Source of the DNA: Phycisphaerales bacterium
GTDB taxonomy: Bacteria; Planctomycetota; Phycisphaerae; Phycisphaerales; SM1A02
Assembly: GCA_029246705.1 (NCBI GenBank)
Contig: JAQWMQ010000026.1
Location: 1-64,000 of the forward strand
Direction: 5' to 3'
DNA length: 64,000 nt
The translations under genes and the position numbers were made by a program. Of the stretch, positions 8,820 to 17,536 are shown piece after piece. The first letter of the stretch is position 1; the number at the start of each line of letters is the position of its first letter. The notes under the pieces were generated by a model. That model was not told the DNA's origin and did not search any database. It worked only from the letters and a program-made list of their open reading frames with translations.

Positions 8820-9641
8820 TCAACGAAACGGTGCACGAGAGAAGTCGGCGTCGTACTGCACTCGCTCGATCGAGATAGCAAGTCCCGTCTCGCGACGAAT
8901 CTTGATCACGCAACCACACATGGCTTCACCGCCTGATGCCATGTCGAATGGAGCATGCATCGCGGTGCGCATGTGCTGGAGGACGGCCTGTTTCCTGCGA
9001 CCGATCACCGAGTCATACGGACCACACATGCCCACGTCGGTGATGAACGCGGTCCCTCCCGGGAGCACGCGCGCATCCGCGGTGGGTACATGGGTGTGGG
9101 TACCGACGACGGCCGAGACCCGACCATCGACGTGATGCGCAAGCGCGACCTTCTCGCTGGTCGCCTCCATGTGGACCTCGACCAGCACCAGCGGCTTGGG
9201 CCCGGGAATCTGCGCCAACATCTCGTCGACCACCTGGAACGGGTCGTTTGCCGGAAGTGGGAAGAAGATCCTCCCCAGGAGGGTGATGACCCAGAACTCG
9301 CCACCACCGGGAAGCTCGACCTTGAAGAGGCGCTTGCCCGCAGCGGAAGGCGAGAGGTTCGCCGGTCGCAGGATCGGTTCTGCAGGATCCTGCAGTTGAG
9401 GCAGGATCTTCTGGTCACGATAGACATGGTCACCGAGCGTCACGCCATCGATTCCGTTGGTGCGAAGCCACTTGTACAGGTCGGGCGTGATGCCCGAACC
9501 GGAACGGATGTTCTCGCCGTTGGCGATGATCACATCCGGCTGATGATCGTCCCGCAGGTTGGAAATCTGCTGACCGAGAACCTTGCGACCCGGAGCTCCG
9601 TTGACGTCCCCGAGAAAGGCGATGGTGAGTGGTTGCAACAA
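8820..9641 (-). CDS. ymdB: YmdB-family metallophosphoesterase (2',3'-cyclic nucleotide 2'-phosphodiesterase type)
   Basis: A 273-residue protein matching the YmdB/TIGR00282 family in length and motifs: FLGDVNGAPGR at the N-terminus, NGENIRSGSGIT, HMEATSEK, GTHTHVPTAD, and ITDVGMCGPYDS. Characterised members cleave cyclic nucleotides with a two-metal centre. The motif usually written GNH near residue 70 reads LGDHVYR, so the asparagine metal ligand is aspartate; aspartate can also bind metal, so loss of activity need not follow. The start is a TTG at 9641 with a GGGAGC ribosome site; no better start exists downstream before the first motif. It is convergent with the oxoprolinase gene and divergent from the DUF3553 gene. 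Confidence 0.92.
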   Translation of the reverse strand: MLQPLTIAFLGDVNGAPGRKVLGQQISNLRDDHQPDVIIANGENIRSGSGITPDLYKWLRTNGIDGVTLGDHVYRDQKILPQLQDPAEPILRPANLSPSAAGKRLFKVELPGGGEFWVITLLGRIFFPLPANDPFQVVDEMLAQIPGPKPLVLVEVHMEATSEKVALAHHVDGRVSAVVGTHTHVPTADARVLPGGTAFITDVGMCGPYDSVIGRRKQAVLQHMRTAMHAPFDMASGGEAMCGCVIKIRRETGLAISIERVQYDADFSRAPFR

Positions 9642-9672
9642 AAAGAGCTCCCAGATCGCTCGAATCGAATGT

Positions 9673-9701
9673 TTGGCGAACTACGGCCGTGATGGTACAC
9701 T
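9673..9701 (+). promoter_or_regulatory. Candidate sigma-70 promoter for the DUF3553 gene
   Basis: TTGGCG and TACACT are separated by exactly 17 bases. Transcription would start near 9708, giving a leader of about 190 bases before the ATG at 9895. Nothing else recognisable lies in that leader. Confidence 0.5.
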
Positions 9702-9894
9702 TGATGCGTCGAGGAAGAGCGACCAGAACGGCCGCAACCCCGATACCCAAGAATCTCAAACGATTCCAGATCTCGAATCGCTGTTCGTTCAGTTCGACGA
9801 ACCCATTCAGGATTGATTTCTTCAAGAGAGCCAAGGCGACCCCACCCGGACACATCCCATGCGATGTGCCCAGAAAGGCCTGTGCGGGCAGACG

Positions 9895-10500
9895 ATGTAC
9901 AAGCAAGGCGATGAGCTCAAGCTCTGTTCGCGACCCGAATGGGGCATAGGTCGTGTCACCAAGGTCGAGCACGTCACCCGCGAGGGTGCGCGTGACCAGC
10001 GTATATGGGTTCGTTTTCCGAATGTCGGCATGAAGACGATCCTTGCCGGCGCCGCGGAGATCGAACGAATGAACCACACCGACGAGGATGACGAGGATCA
10101 CACCCTGGTCGCCCGTGAAAACGCACATGAAGGCGGATGGCTCGGCGAGATCACCAAGAAGCGTCCCGAGGAGGCGATGATCGCGCTCCCCCCGGAAACC
10201 ACCGACCCCTTCACGCCCCTGCGAACCCGCTTCAAGCTCCTCGCGGATCTGTATCGTTTCCAACCCGAGGGCGCATCGCTGATCGACTGGGCCATCGCCC
10301 AGAGCGGTCTTGATGATCCGTTGAGCCGATTCAACCGCCACGAACTCGAGGAATTCTTCCGACGATGGGCATTCGACCGCGACCAACTGGCACGGCAGAT
10401 GTTCTTCGAAGCCCGACGCGAGGGTGCCGACCTCGATGACATCGTCAATGCCGCCAACGGGCACCTCGCCAAGTCCCTGCGTGAGAAGATCGGCCGCTGA
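9895..10500 (+). CDS. DUF3553 domain protein
   Basis: A 201-residue protein whose first 60 residues form a DUF3553-like beta module (RPEWGIGRVTKVEHV, then WVRFPNVGMKTI). Similar modules occur at the C-terminus of some UvrD-type helicases and as stand-alone proteins, and may bind nucleic acid or protein partners; the function is not established. The middle is acidic (HTDEDDEDH) and the C-terminal half is helical (HELEEFFRRWAFDRDQ). I chose the ATG at 9895 because the domain begins there; an in-frame ATG at 9859 would add twelve residues that include two cysteines. Neither start has a strong ribosome site. Confidence 0.85.
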   Translation: MYKQGDELKLCSRPEWGIGRVTKVEHVTREGARDQRIWVRFPNVGMKTILAGAAEIERMNHTDEDDEDHTLVARENAHEGGWLGEITKKRPEEAMIALPPETTDPFTPLRTRFKLLADLYRFQPEGASLIDWAIAQSGLDDPLSRFNRHELEEFFRRWAFDRDQLARQMFFEARREGADLDDIVNAANGHLAKSLREKIGR

Positions 10501-10723
10501 ACCGGCTCGACCCGCCCCCCCCGATCCACATCAGAAGAGACCACCCAACCCCGCACCTCGGGCAACATGTCGCGTCCGGTAAGGATCCAGACCGCGCAGT
10601 CGGATCACGGAGTCTCCATTTCACCGCTCCAGGCTTTCCTCGAACGAGATTTGTGGCCAGATGTAGTCGGACAGCCATGTTTCACGGCTGACGATTCAAC
10701 AACTCAAGAGCGGGAAAAGAACC

Positions 10724-11017
10724 ATGGACGAAAACACCTTCCAGCGAAAAATGGCGGATCTCATCGAGCGCATCCGGGACATCCCCTCGAAGGACCAGTC
10801 CCAACCCAGCGAGAACACTTCGGGCTCGAAGGATCTCCGACTCTCGGTCGAGGAACTCCAGGAGTCACTGGACTACCTGCGATTGAGCGTGAAATACCTG
10901 GTATTCGATCTCGAAGCCACGCGTCGGGAGAACGCCTACCTCCGGAGACTGGTCGAGCAGTCCAACCAGCGGCGCAACGAGGAATGCGACCGGGACGCCG
11001 AAGACCACTTCGAGTGA
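10724..11017 (+). CDS. Small helical protein of unknown function
   Basis: A 97-residue hydrophilic protein with no signal peptide or membrane segment. The N-terminal third is helical, followed by a serine-rich linker, then a second helix (from about residue 40 to 90) with heptad-like leucines that suggests a coiled coil. Codon use matches neighbouring genes and the ATG at 10724 follows a purine-rich GGGAAAAGAA. I do not recognise the family. It is followed by a strong hairpin, which suggests a single-gene transcript. Confidence 0.72.
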   Translation: MDENTFQRKMADLIERIRDIPSKDQSQPSENTSGSKDLRLSVEELQESLDYLRLSVKYLVFDLEATRRENAYLRRLVEQSNQRRNEECDRDAEDHFE

Positions 11018-11058
11018 ACCGGAAGCCCCGGCATGGAGGGGACGAGGACGATCGAGTC

Positions 11059-11089
11059 GGGCCTGATTTCGAAGAACGGAATCAGGCCC
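11059..11089. terminator. Perfect 10-bp hairpin between two genes
   Basis: GGGCCTGATT at 11059-11068 pairs perfectly with AATCAGGCCC at 11080-11089 around an 11-base loop. It lies 42 bases after the small helical gene and 64 bases before ubiB. There is no T-run, so intrinsic termination is uncertain. Confidence 0.5.
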
Positions 11090-11152
11090 GGTACGCCCCG
11101 ACGGGGTGCAGACTCGGCCCATGACGTGTAGCATCAGCCTCCACAGACACCC

Positions 11153-12880
11153 ATGCCCGTCCAACTCGCACAACAACTTCGCAATCTGGGTCGATACCGC
11201 CAGATCCTCGTCGTCCTCGTACGTCACGGCTTCGCCGATTTCGTGCGTCACACGGGCCTGTCCGCGGTGATCACGAAGTCCATCGGCAGCCTCGGCAAGC
11301 GTGGACGCTACGAAGCCAACCTGATCAAGCAGCCCCGCGAGGTACGCCTGCGCCTGGCCCTCGAGGAACTGGGGCCCACCTTCATCAAGCTCGGCCAGGT
11401 ACTCAGCACGCGTCGCGACCTGGTCCCGGACGAGGTCGCCAACGAATTCGCCAAGCTGCAGAGCGAGTGCCCCGCGGTCGACTACGCCGACATCACGACC
11501 CGGCTCGAACAGGAGTTCCCCGGCAAGGTCGACGAGATCTTCAAGTCCATCGAGGAGAAGCCGCTCGCCGCGGCTTCCATGGCGCAGGCCCACCGAGCGG
11601 TGCTGGCCGACGGCACCGAAGTGGTCCTCAAGATCCTGAGACCGGGTATCGAGGAGATCCTCCGCAGCGACATGGAGATCCTGCGATTCATCGCAAGCGT
11701 CGTCGAGGACTACTTCGACAACATGGGCTTCGACCCGGTGGCCGTGGCCGACGAATTCGCACGAGAACTCGAACGCGAAGTCGATCTCATGCAGGAGGCA
11801 CGATCGACCGAGAACCTCCGTACCGCCTTCGCGGACGATCCCGGCGTCGACTTCCCCAAGGTCTACTGGGAAGCCACGACCAAGCGGGTCCTCTGCGTCG
11901 AGGAGATCAAGGCCCACCTGCTCTCGCGAGTCGAACCGAAGGACCTCAGCGACGAAGCCCGACACAACCTGGTTGAGAACGGCGCCCGCGCGGTGTTCAG
12001 GATGACGCTCGACATGGGCTTCTTCCATGCCGACCCCCATCCCGGCAACATCTTCGTCCGTGACGACGGCGGAATCATCTTCATCGACTGCGGCATGGTG
12101 GGACACGTCGACCTCGCCACCAGGATGTCGATCGCCGAACTCGTGTACGGCGTGACCAAGAACGATGCCGACATGGTGATGGGCTGCGCGCTCGCACTCA
12201 CCGACGTCGACGAGGACAAGATCGACATCCGCAGGGCTCGCGCCGACGTGCAGCAGCTCGTCGATCAGTTCGTAGGCGTGCCGATGGACAGGATCGACCT
12301 CGCCCAGGTGCTGGAGGACTTCTTCCAGACGCTCCGTCGCTACGGACTCCAGTGTCCCGCCGACGTGGTGCTCCTGATCAAGGCGATGTCCACGATCGAG
12401 GGTGTCGGGGCACGGTTCGACCCGGATTTCGACCTGGTCAGCTTCGCCCACCCCTACCTGGCCCGACTCATCAAGGAACGCTACAGCCCGAAGGCGATCT
12501 TCAGGCGAATGCGTGCGACTTCGAACGCCTACGTGAAGGTGCTCGAGAACATCCCGAGCGACATCGCGTCCATCGCCAGGAAGTTCAGGAACAACGAACT
12601 CAAGTTCGATTTCGAACTTCGATCGATCGAGGAACTGATCGAGACCGCGGAAGCCGCCACGGACAACGTCGCCCACGCACTGCTGATCAGCTCGATCATC
12701 GTCGCCAGTGCGATCCTGGTGCACGCAGCACCGGAAGGCACCTGGGGATTCCTGGCCATCATCGGCATGGTCGGCTTCATCGTCGCCACCGTCCTGGCCT
12801 TCGGACTGGTCCTGCGCAGCTGGCGACACCGCCGCGGTTCCAGGATTCGCGTGAAGCGCGCGCTCAAGCGCCGTCGCTGA
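11153..12880 (+). CDS. ubiB: UbiB/ABC1-family atypical kinase
   Basis: A 575-residue protein with the UbiB family signatures: the KxGQ-type motif FIKLGQVLSTRRD (about residue 78), an alanine-rich loop AAASMAQAH in place of the usual glycine-rich loop, the lysine in VVLKILRPG, the catalytic HADPHPGN and the metal-binding IDCGM. Two hydrophobic segments at the C-terminus (about residues 505-545) anchor it in the membrane, and the end is very basic. The family supports quinone or other isoprenoid lipid metabolism; ATPase rather than protein kinase activity is known for some members. No ubiquinone or menaquinone gene is adjacent, so the pathway cannot be assigned. Confidence 0.92.
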   Translation: MPVQLAQQLRNLGRYRQILVVLVRHGFADFVRHTGLSAVITKSIGSLGKRGRYEANLIKQPREVRLRLALEELGPTFIKLGQVLSTRRDLVPDEVANEFAKLQSECPAVDYADITTRLEQEFPGKVDEIFKSIEEKPLAAASMAQAHRAVLADGTEVVLKILRPGIEEILRSDMEILRFIASVVEDYFDNMGFDPVAVADEFARELEREVDLMQEARSTENLRTAFADDPGVDFPKVYWEATTKRVLCVEEIKAHLLSRVEPKDLSDEARHNLVENGARAVFRMTLDMGFFHADPHPGNIFVRDDGGIIFIDCGMVGHVDLATRMSIAELVYGVTKNDADMVMGCALALTDVDEDKIDIRRARADVQQLVDQFVGVPMDRIDLAQVLEDFFQTLRRYGLQCPADVVLLIKAMSTIEGVGARFDPDFDLVSFAHPYLARLIKERYSPKAIFRRMRATSNAYVKVLENIPSDIASIARKFRNNELKFDFELRSIEELIETAEAATDNVAHALLISSIIVASAILVHAAPEGTWGFLAIIGMVGFIVATVLAFGLVLRSWRHRRGSRIRVKRALKRRR

Positions 12881-12906
12881 CCGCATCACACGGGCAGACG
12901 ACCGAA

Positions 12907-13935
12907 TCAGCTCTCTGGAAGCAAGGGAAGAACCGGATCACCCGGAGGTTCCTCGCCGGCGAAAGCCGCGACGATCCGGTGGGCATGCACGTGCGAATTC
13001 TCGATGTAGACCTTGAACCGGTGCTGGGTGCCGGCCACCGCGGTGCCTGCGACGTACAGGCCGGGAACCGTGGTCTCCATCGTCCCGGGATCATGCACCA
13101 CGGCCTGCTGCTCGTCGAGCTTCGCACCGAGACCGGCGAAGAGGGAATTGTCCGCTTCGTAGCCGATCTCGAGAATGACGTCGTCGACGGGCACCTCGAA
13201 CAACGTCTCGTCAACCACGCTTTTCAGGTGAACGCTGTCACGTTCGATCCGGATCGGAACGGTCTCGAAGTGTGCGCGCACCTGCGCGCTCTTGATCATC
13301 GCGGAGAGCTCCGGACGAACCCAGTACTTCACACGTTCGTGAAGATCCTGTCCTCGATAGGAGATCGTGACATCCGCGCCACAACGGAACGCCCTGAGAG
13401 CCGTGTCACATGCCGAATTTCGACCGCCTACGACGAGGACCCGGCGACCGAGGGTGCGATGCGGCTCCTGCAGGAAATGCGAAACATGAGGCAGGTCCTC
13501 GCCGGGAATCCCGAGCGTGCGCGGACGGGCGGTTCCTCCGGTCGCGATCACCAGTCGATCACAGCTGAACCGGTGCTCGAGCCCCGCCCGGGTTCGCGTG
13601 CCGATCTCGAAGCCTCCCCTGGGCAGGGACATGACCTCCACCACCTTCTCGAAGGTCCGGATCGAGAGCGCGTGCAGCCCGACGACCGACCGGAGATACG
13701 CAAGGTACTCCTCTCGGGTCCCCTTCTCGTGGCTTGCCGTGACGAAGGGGACGCCGGCGATCGACAGACGTTCGGGAGACGAGAACCAGCGGGACTGTGC
13801 GGGAAAATCGAGAACCTGCTGCCCCACCGCACCGGCATCGAAATGAAGAAACGGCATGCCTCGTTCCTTCAGGCCGATTGCCGTCTCAAGACCGATGGGA
13901 CCGGCTCCGATGATGATCGTCTCGACATGGTTCAT
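12907..13935 (-). CDS. ypdA: YpdA-family FAD/NAD(P)-dependent thiol reductase
   Basis: A 342-residue flavoprotein with an N-terminal FAD-binding motif (IIIGAGPIGLETA) and an internal NADPH motif (VVGGRNSACDTA). Toward the C-terminus, VPGLYVAGTAVAG matches the second FAD contact. The order and length fit YpdA, the bacillithiol disulfide reductase group related to thioredoxin reductase; there is no CxxC redox pair, as expected for YpdA. The true start is the ATG at 13935; the longer open frame upstream overlaps astB. The gap to astB is only 31 bases, so the two are probably co-transcribed. Bacillithiol as substrate is inference, since no biosynthesis gene is in view. Confidence 0.88.
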   Translation of the reverse strand: MNHVETIIIGAGPIGLETAIGLKERGMPFLHFDAGAVGQQVLDFPAQSRWFSSPERLSIAGVPFVTASHEKGTREEYLAYLRSVVGLHALSIRTFEKVVEVMSLPRGGFEIGTRTRAGLEHRFSCDRLVIATGGTARPRTLGIPGEDLPHVSHFLQEPHRTLGRRVLVVGGRNSACDTALRAFRCGADVTISYRGQDLHERVKYWVRPELSAMIKSAQVRAHFETVPIRIERDSVHLKSVVDETLFEVPVDDVILEIGYEADNSLFAGLGAKLDEQQAVVHDPGTMETTVPGLYVAGTAVAGTQHRFKVYIENSHVHAHRIVAAFAGEEPPGDPVLPLLPES

Positions 13936-13966
13936 GGGTACGCTGCGCCGGGGTGAAGTGAGCGGC

Positions 13967-15340
13967 TCAGACGATCTCTTCCTGGCCCAGGGCAAGACCC
14001 AGCAACTCGGAAAGTTCAGACATCGCGACACGCACTTCTCCCGGCAGCGCCGGATCGGCGAGGTCGGCGGGTGCGAGATCCTCACGATAGTTCCGGTCGA
14101 CCCAGGACTCGAGTCGGGTGAAGGCGGCTTCATCGAGCAGGACGCCGGGGTGCACCGCGGCGAGTTCGTCATCGGTGAGCGCGACCCTGAGACGAAGACA
14201 GGCGGGACCTCCTCCGTTGCGCATCGACTGGCGGACATCGACGTATTCGACGGATTCGATCGGGTTGTCCTCGCGAACGATCCGTTCAAGAACTCGACTG
14301 GCCTTCTTGTGCTCGAGGCAGTCGCTGGGAACCAGGAGCATCATGGAGCCCGGACGACCGGGCAAAGACAGGAGCTGTGAGTTGAACAGGTAGCAGGCGG
14401 ATGCATCCTCGAGGCTCAGTTCCTGGTTCTGGACGCACAAGGGAAGGAAGGCTTCGCTTCCGGGGCATTCGGAGAGGCGAGCACGCAACTCGCCGAGAAT
14501 GCGATCCGTGTCGCAGTAGGCATTCTCGTGATACAGCAGTACGTTCTCGTTTCCAACCGCGATCACGTCGTTGTGGAAGACCCCGGCGTCGATCGCTTCC
14601 TGGGTCTGTCGCCCATAGACGACTCGTGCCGGGTCGAGCCCGTGTCGTCGTGCCACCGCCTCGGAGGCCTCCCGGGTCTGGCGCCCCTGAAAACGAATGC
14701 TCGAGCCCGTTGCGTCATGATCGCCACCGGCGACCTTCAATCCGTCACGACCGTAGACGAAGAACTCGACACCTGGATGCTCATGCCCCCGGGCGAAACG
14801 GGTGTGGTTGGCGGCACCTTCGTCGGAGAAGGCGGCGGACGCCACCAGCGGATCATGGACTGAGAAGAAGCGCTCATCGGGAAAGATCCCTCGCAGCAGG
14901 CGCGTCGTTCCGGGTGCCTCGATCGCTCGGTGGAAGAGTGTCGAGAGGTTCGCCGGCGTGATCTCGACCCGACCCGAGTCGGTATCGGCCGATGGCGAGA
15001 TGGTGGCGGCGTTCGCGGTCCACATTCCACTCGCCGAGCAACAGGCACTGAGCAGTGCCGGGTCGGTGCGGGCGACATCAGCCAGCAGGGCCTCGTCGGT
15101 CCCGGTGAAGCCGAGGCGACGCAAGGTGCCCAGGTCGGGTCTGGACTGAGGTGGGATGACACCCTGGACCAGTCCCAGCTCGGCGACCTTCCGCATCTTC
15201 GCCAGGCCCTGTCGGGCGGCGGCGCGCGGGTGAGCCACATCAAGTGCATTGCGTGCAGAGAGCAGGTTCCCGGGGGAGAGCCCGGCATAGTTGTGGGTCG
15301 GTCCCACCAGCCCGTCGAAATTCACTTCTCGTGTCTGCAC
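13967..15340 (-). CDS. astB: N-succinylarginine dihydrolase
   Basis: AstB converts N2-succinylarginine to N2-succinylornithine with release of two ammonia, in the arginine succinyltransferase (AST) pathway. The 457-residue protein has the family N-terminus (NFDGLVGPTHNYAG) and the three catalytic regions: the glutamate in FSDEGAANHTR, the histidine in VFHNDVIAVGNEN, and the cysteine in GGGPACLRLRV (residue 381). No other ast gene (astA, C, D, E) lies in the window, so the pathway must be encoded elsewhere, or this enzyme has been recruited for another amidine. It is followed closely by the ypdA-like gene. Confidence 0.95.
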   Translation of the reverse strand: MQTREVNFDGLVGPTHNYAGLSPGNLLSARNALDVAHPRAAARQGLAKMRKVAELGLVQGVIPPQSRPDLGTLRRLGFTGTDEALLADVARTDPALLSACCSASGMWTANAATISPSADTDSGRVEITPANLSTLFHRAIEAPGTTRLLRGIFPDERFFSVHDPLVASAAFSDEGAANHTRFARGHEHPGVEFFVYGRDGLKVAGGDHDATGSSIRFQGRQTREASEAVARRHGLDPARVVYGRQTQEAIDAGVFHNDVIAVGNENVLLYHENAYCDTDRILGELRARLSECPGSEAFLPLCVQNQELSLEDASACYLFNSQLLSLPGRPGSMMLLVPSDCLEHKKASRVLERIVREDNPIESVEYVDVRQSMRNGGGPACLRLRVALTDDELAAVHPGVLLDEAAFTRLESWVDRNYREDLAPADLADPALPGEVRVAMSELSELLGLALGQEEIV

Positions 15341-15395
15341 GAACCCCTTTTGGCGTCTTCATGCACGCTTGTCAACCGCCGGGGTCGTTTCTCCC

Positions 15396-17207
15396 TCAGC
15401 AACCACCCCAGGCACCGAGCACGATCGCAAGATCCGCACCCTGCACGATGCCGTTGCCATCCAGGTCAGCCTGGGGGTCACTGGTTCCCCAGCCACCAAG
15501 CACCATGGAGAGATCAGAGCCGCCCACGACGCCGTCACCGTCGAGATCGGCGATGCAGCATGCCGCGGGATGGATATCGCATTGACAGACATCGAGGATG
15601 CCGTCCAGGTCGCTGTCGATCTCACTTCCAGAAGCGATCTCGCAGATATCGAGCAGTCCGTTCTCGTTGCAGTCGGTGCCGGGCTCGGAATCGGCAAGAT
15701 CACATTCGTCCGGGATGCCGTTCAAGTCGCAGTCGGTGACGAGGCCCTGGTCCAGTTCATCCTGGTCGGAGACCAGGTTGTCGTTGCAGTCGCAGGTACC
15801 CGTGCAGGTGACGGTCATCTCGCCGGTTCCCGCAGCACCTTCATAGCCACCGAGTCGGATCAGGTACTCGACGCCACAGCGACCGGGGAAGGTGACCAGG
15901 GAGGAGTAGTTCTGGCATTTGTCCCCGTCATCGTTGCAGGCGACGAGGACGCCGTCACAACCCCCTTCCCAGATCTCCAGACGAGTGTCGAAGTTCACGG
16001 CGTCACACAGCGAGACGGTGACGTCCCCTTCGCAGCTCGCGGCGTAGCTGAACCAGATGTCGGACCCGATGACATCACTGAAGGCGCCACAATCCTCCGG
16101 TGATTCGGGCGGACCGTCGGTATCGGCCAGAAGCGATGAGAACGGCCAGACGCCATTGCTGATGACCTGGGGCGAATCACATCGATCGTTGTCGGGAGCG
16201 GTGACGCCCCCATCACTGACCTCGACCGCCAACATGTACTCGTTGGTGCCGTCCTGACTGTCGCAATCTATCTGGATCTCGAAGCCGGGGGCGATCACGA
16301 TCCGGTAGGAACCTGCTTCCAACCACCCTGAATCCAGTGGCGTGGGACATCCGCCGTAGCTGTACATGAGCACGTTGGTGGGGCAGTCGTCCTCAGCAAG
16401 GAAGACGTACCCGATCACGCGATCATTGGAATAGAGATCAGCCTTGATGAAGCCACCGGGCTCGGGAACATCGACGATGTAGTAGTCGGTGTCTCGGTTC
16501 TGTCCTTCGACATACCAGCTTCCGCAGACCGGCACTCCGCTGCTGAGCGGCTCGGTCTCGGTGTCGCCGCCGCTGGAGCAGCCACCGTTGATGTTCTCGC
16601 TGCAGATCTCCACTTCCTGCTGGCTCCCATCGGCGCAGGTGGTCACGCACGGTTCAGTGGCCTTCACGCCGAAGCTTCCGGATCCGAAACTGCTCTCGGA
16701 GTAACCGCCGACCCTGATCAGGTACTCGACGCCCTTCTCGCAGTGCGTGAGGAGATAGGACGAATAGCCGAGACACCCGACACCGTCGTCGTTGCAGGCA
16801 TGCTCAACCAGATCGCCGCAGTCACCGGTGTAGACAACGATCCGACTGTCGTAGTCGACCGTGCCGCAGGTGCTGATCACCAGGACACCGTCGATCGGCG
16901 CGATGTATCGATACCAGATGTCGTTCCACGTCTGCTGGGAGCCGAAGGTGATGCAGGCACTTGAATCAGGCCCGTCGGTGTCGGCCTCGACCGTCGTGAA
17001 GTCGAAACTGCCGTCGGACAGCTCGATCGCGTCGGCACACCCGTCATTGGCCGGCGGGTCGGCCTGGCTTGCAGTCGAAGCCCAGGGAAGCAGCAGACCA
17101 GCCACCAGGAACACCGAAGCGAGCCGCACCGACCCCATCAGGGCGTACCGGCGCGAAAGGCCTGCACCCCATGCTGGGATTCCAAATGACGACAGGACAC
17201 GGTTCAC
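15396..17207 (-). CDS. Large secreted protein with two dockerin-like EF-hand repeats
   Basis: The protein has an N-terminal signal peptide (hydrophobic SVFLVAGLLLPWAS), then two related cysteine-containing beta domains of about 120 residues. Each has an NDxC start, DIWYRY or DIWFSY, CNDDG and EYLIRxGGY motifs, resembling bacterial pre-peptidase C-terminal-like domains. A cysteine-rich stretch with repeated DCN/DCD calcium-loop patterns follows. The C-terminus holds two dockerin-type repeats (DLDGDGVVGGSDLS and DLDGNGIVQGADLA) each ending in LGxWG. No enzymatic motif is visible. The start may be the GTG at 17207 or the ATG at 17138, which lies immediately before the signal peptide. A strong promoter lies upstream at 17291-17319. 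Confidence 0.85.
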   Translation of the reverse strand: MNRVLSSFGIPAWGAGLSRRYALMGSVRLASVFLVAGLLLPWASTASQADPPANDGCADAIELSDGSFDFTTVEADTDGPDSSACITFGSQQTWNDIWYRYIAPIDGVLVISTCGTVDYDSRIVVYTGDCGDLVEHACNDDGVGCLGYSSYLLTHCEKGVEYLIRVGGYSESSFGSGSFGVKATEPCVTTCADGSQQEVEICSENINGGCSSGGDTETEPLSSGVPVCGSWYVEGQNRDTDYYIVDVPEPGGFIKADLYSNDRVIGYVFLAEDDCPTNVLMYSYGGCPTPLDSGWLEAGSYRIVIAPGFEIQIDCDSQDGTNEYMLAVEVSDGGVTAPDNDRCDSPQVISNGVWPFSSLLADTDGPPESPEDCGAFSDVIGSDIWFSYAASCEGDVTVSLCDAVNFDTRLEIWEGGCDGVLVACNDDGDKCQNYSSLVTFPGRCGVEYLIRLGGYEGAAGTGEMTVTCTGTCDCNDNLVSDQDELDQGLVTDCDLNGIPDECDLADSEPGTDCNENGLLDICEIASGSEIDSDLDGILDVCQCDIHPAACCIADLDGDGVVGGSDLSMVLGGWGTSDPQADLDGNGIVQGADLAIVLGAWGGC

Positions 17208-17290
17208 AGATGACGATCCAGTACGGCGTGCGGTTGCAGGACAATCCCGAGCAAAAGCCCGGGACCCGATGTTCCCCGTCCGACCCTTAA

Positions 17291-17319
17291 TCTATAGCAC
17301 GAAATGACCATGATGTCAA
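17291..17319 (-). promoter_or_regulatory. Near-consensus sigma-70 promoter
   Basis: On the minus strand TTGACA is followed by exactly 17 bases and TATAGA, with TG two bases before the -10 box. This is the best promoter match in the window. Transcription would start near 17284, about 77 bases before the GTG of the secreted dockerin-like gene. The rest of the 329-base stretch between that gene and the PSCyt1 gene (17208-17536) holds no gene I can support. Confidence 0.75.
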
Positions 17320-17536
17320 CGATCGTTGGTGTTTTTCGCCGCGAGGTGACCACAGCGGTCATCATCTCAAGAGCGTGTTGTGCTTTGACTTGTGGGGCAT
17401 GGTTCTTCAAGAACTCTCTTCGTGCAACTTTAGGCGCTCAAGGGACCGGAGTCATGTTCGTTTTCTTGATGATCAGGACGGTTCTCTGGGAGAACAGACG
17501 AAGAATAGGGCCTGAACGACTTAAACTGCGATTTGA

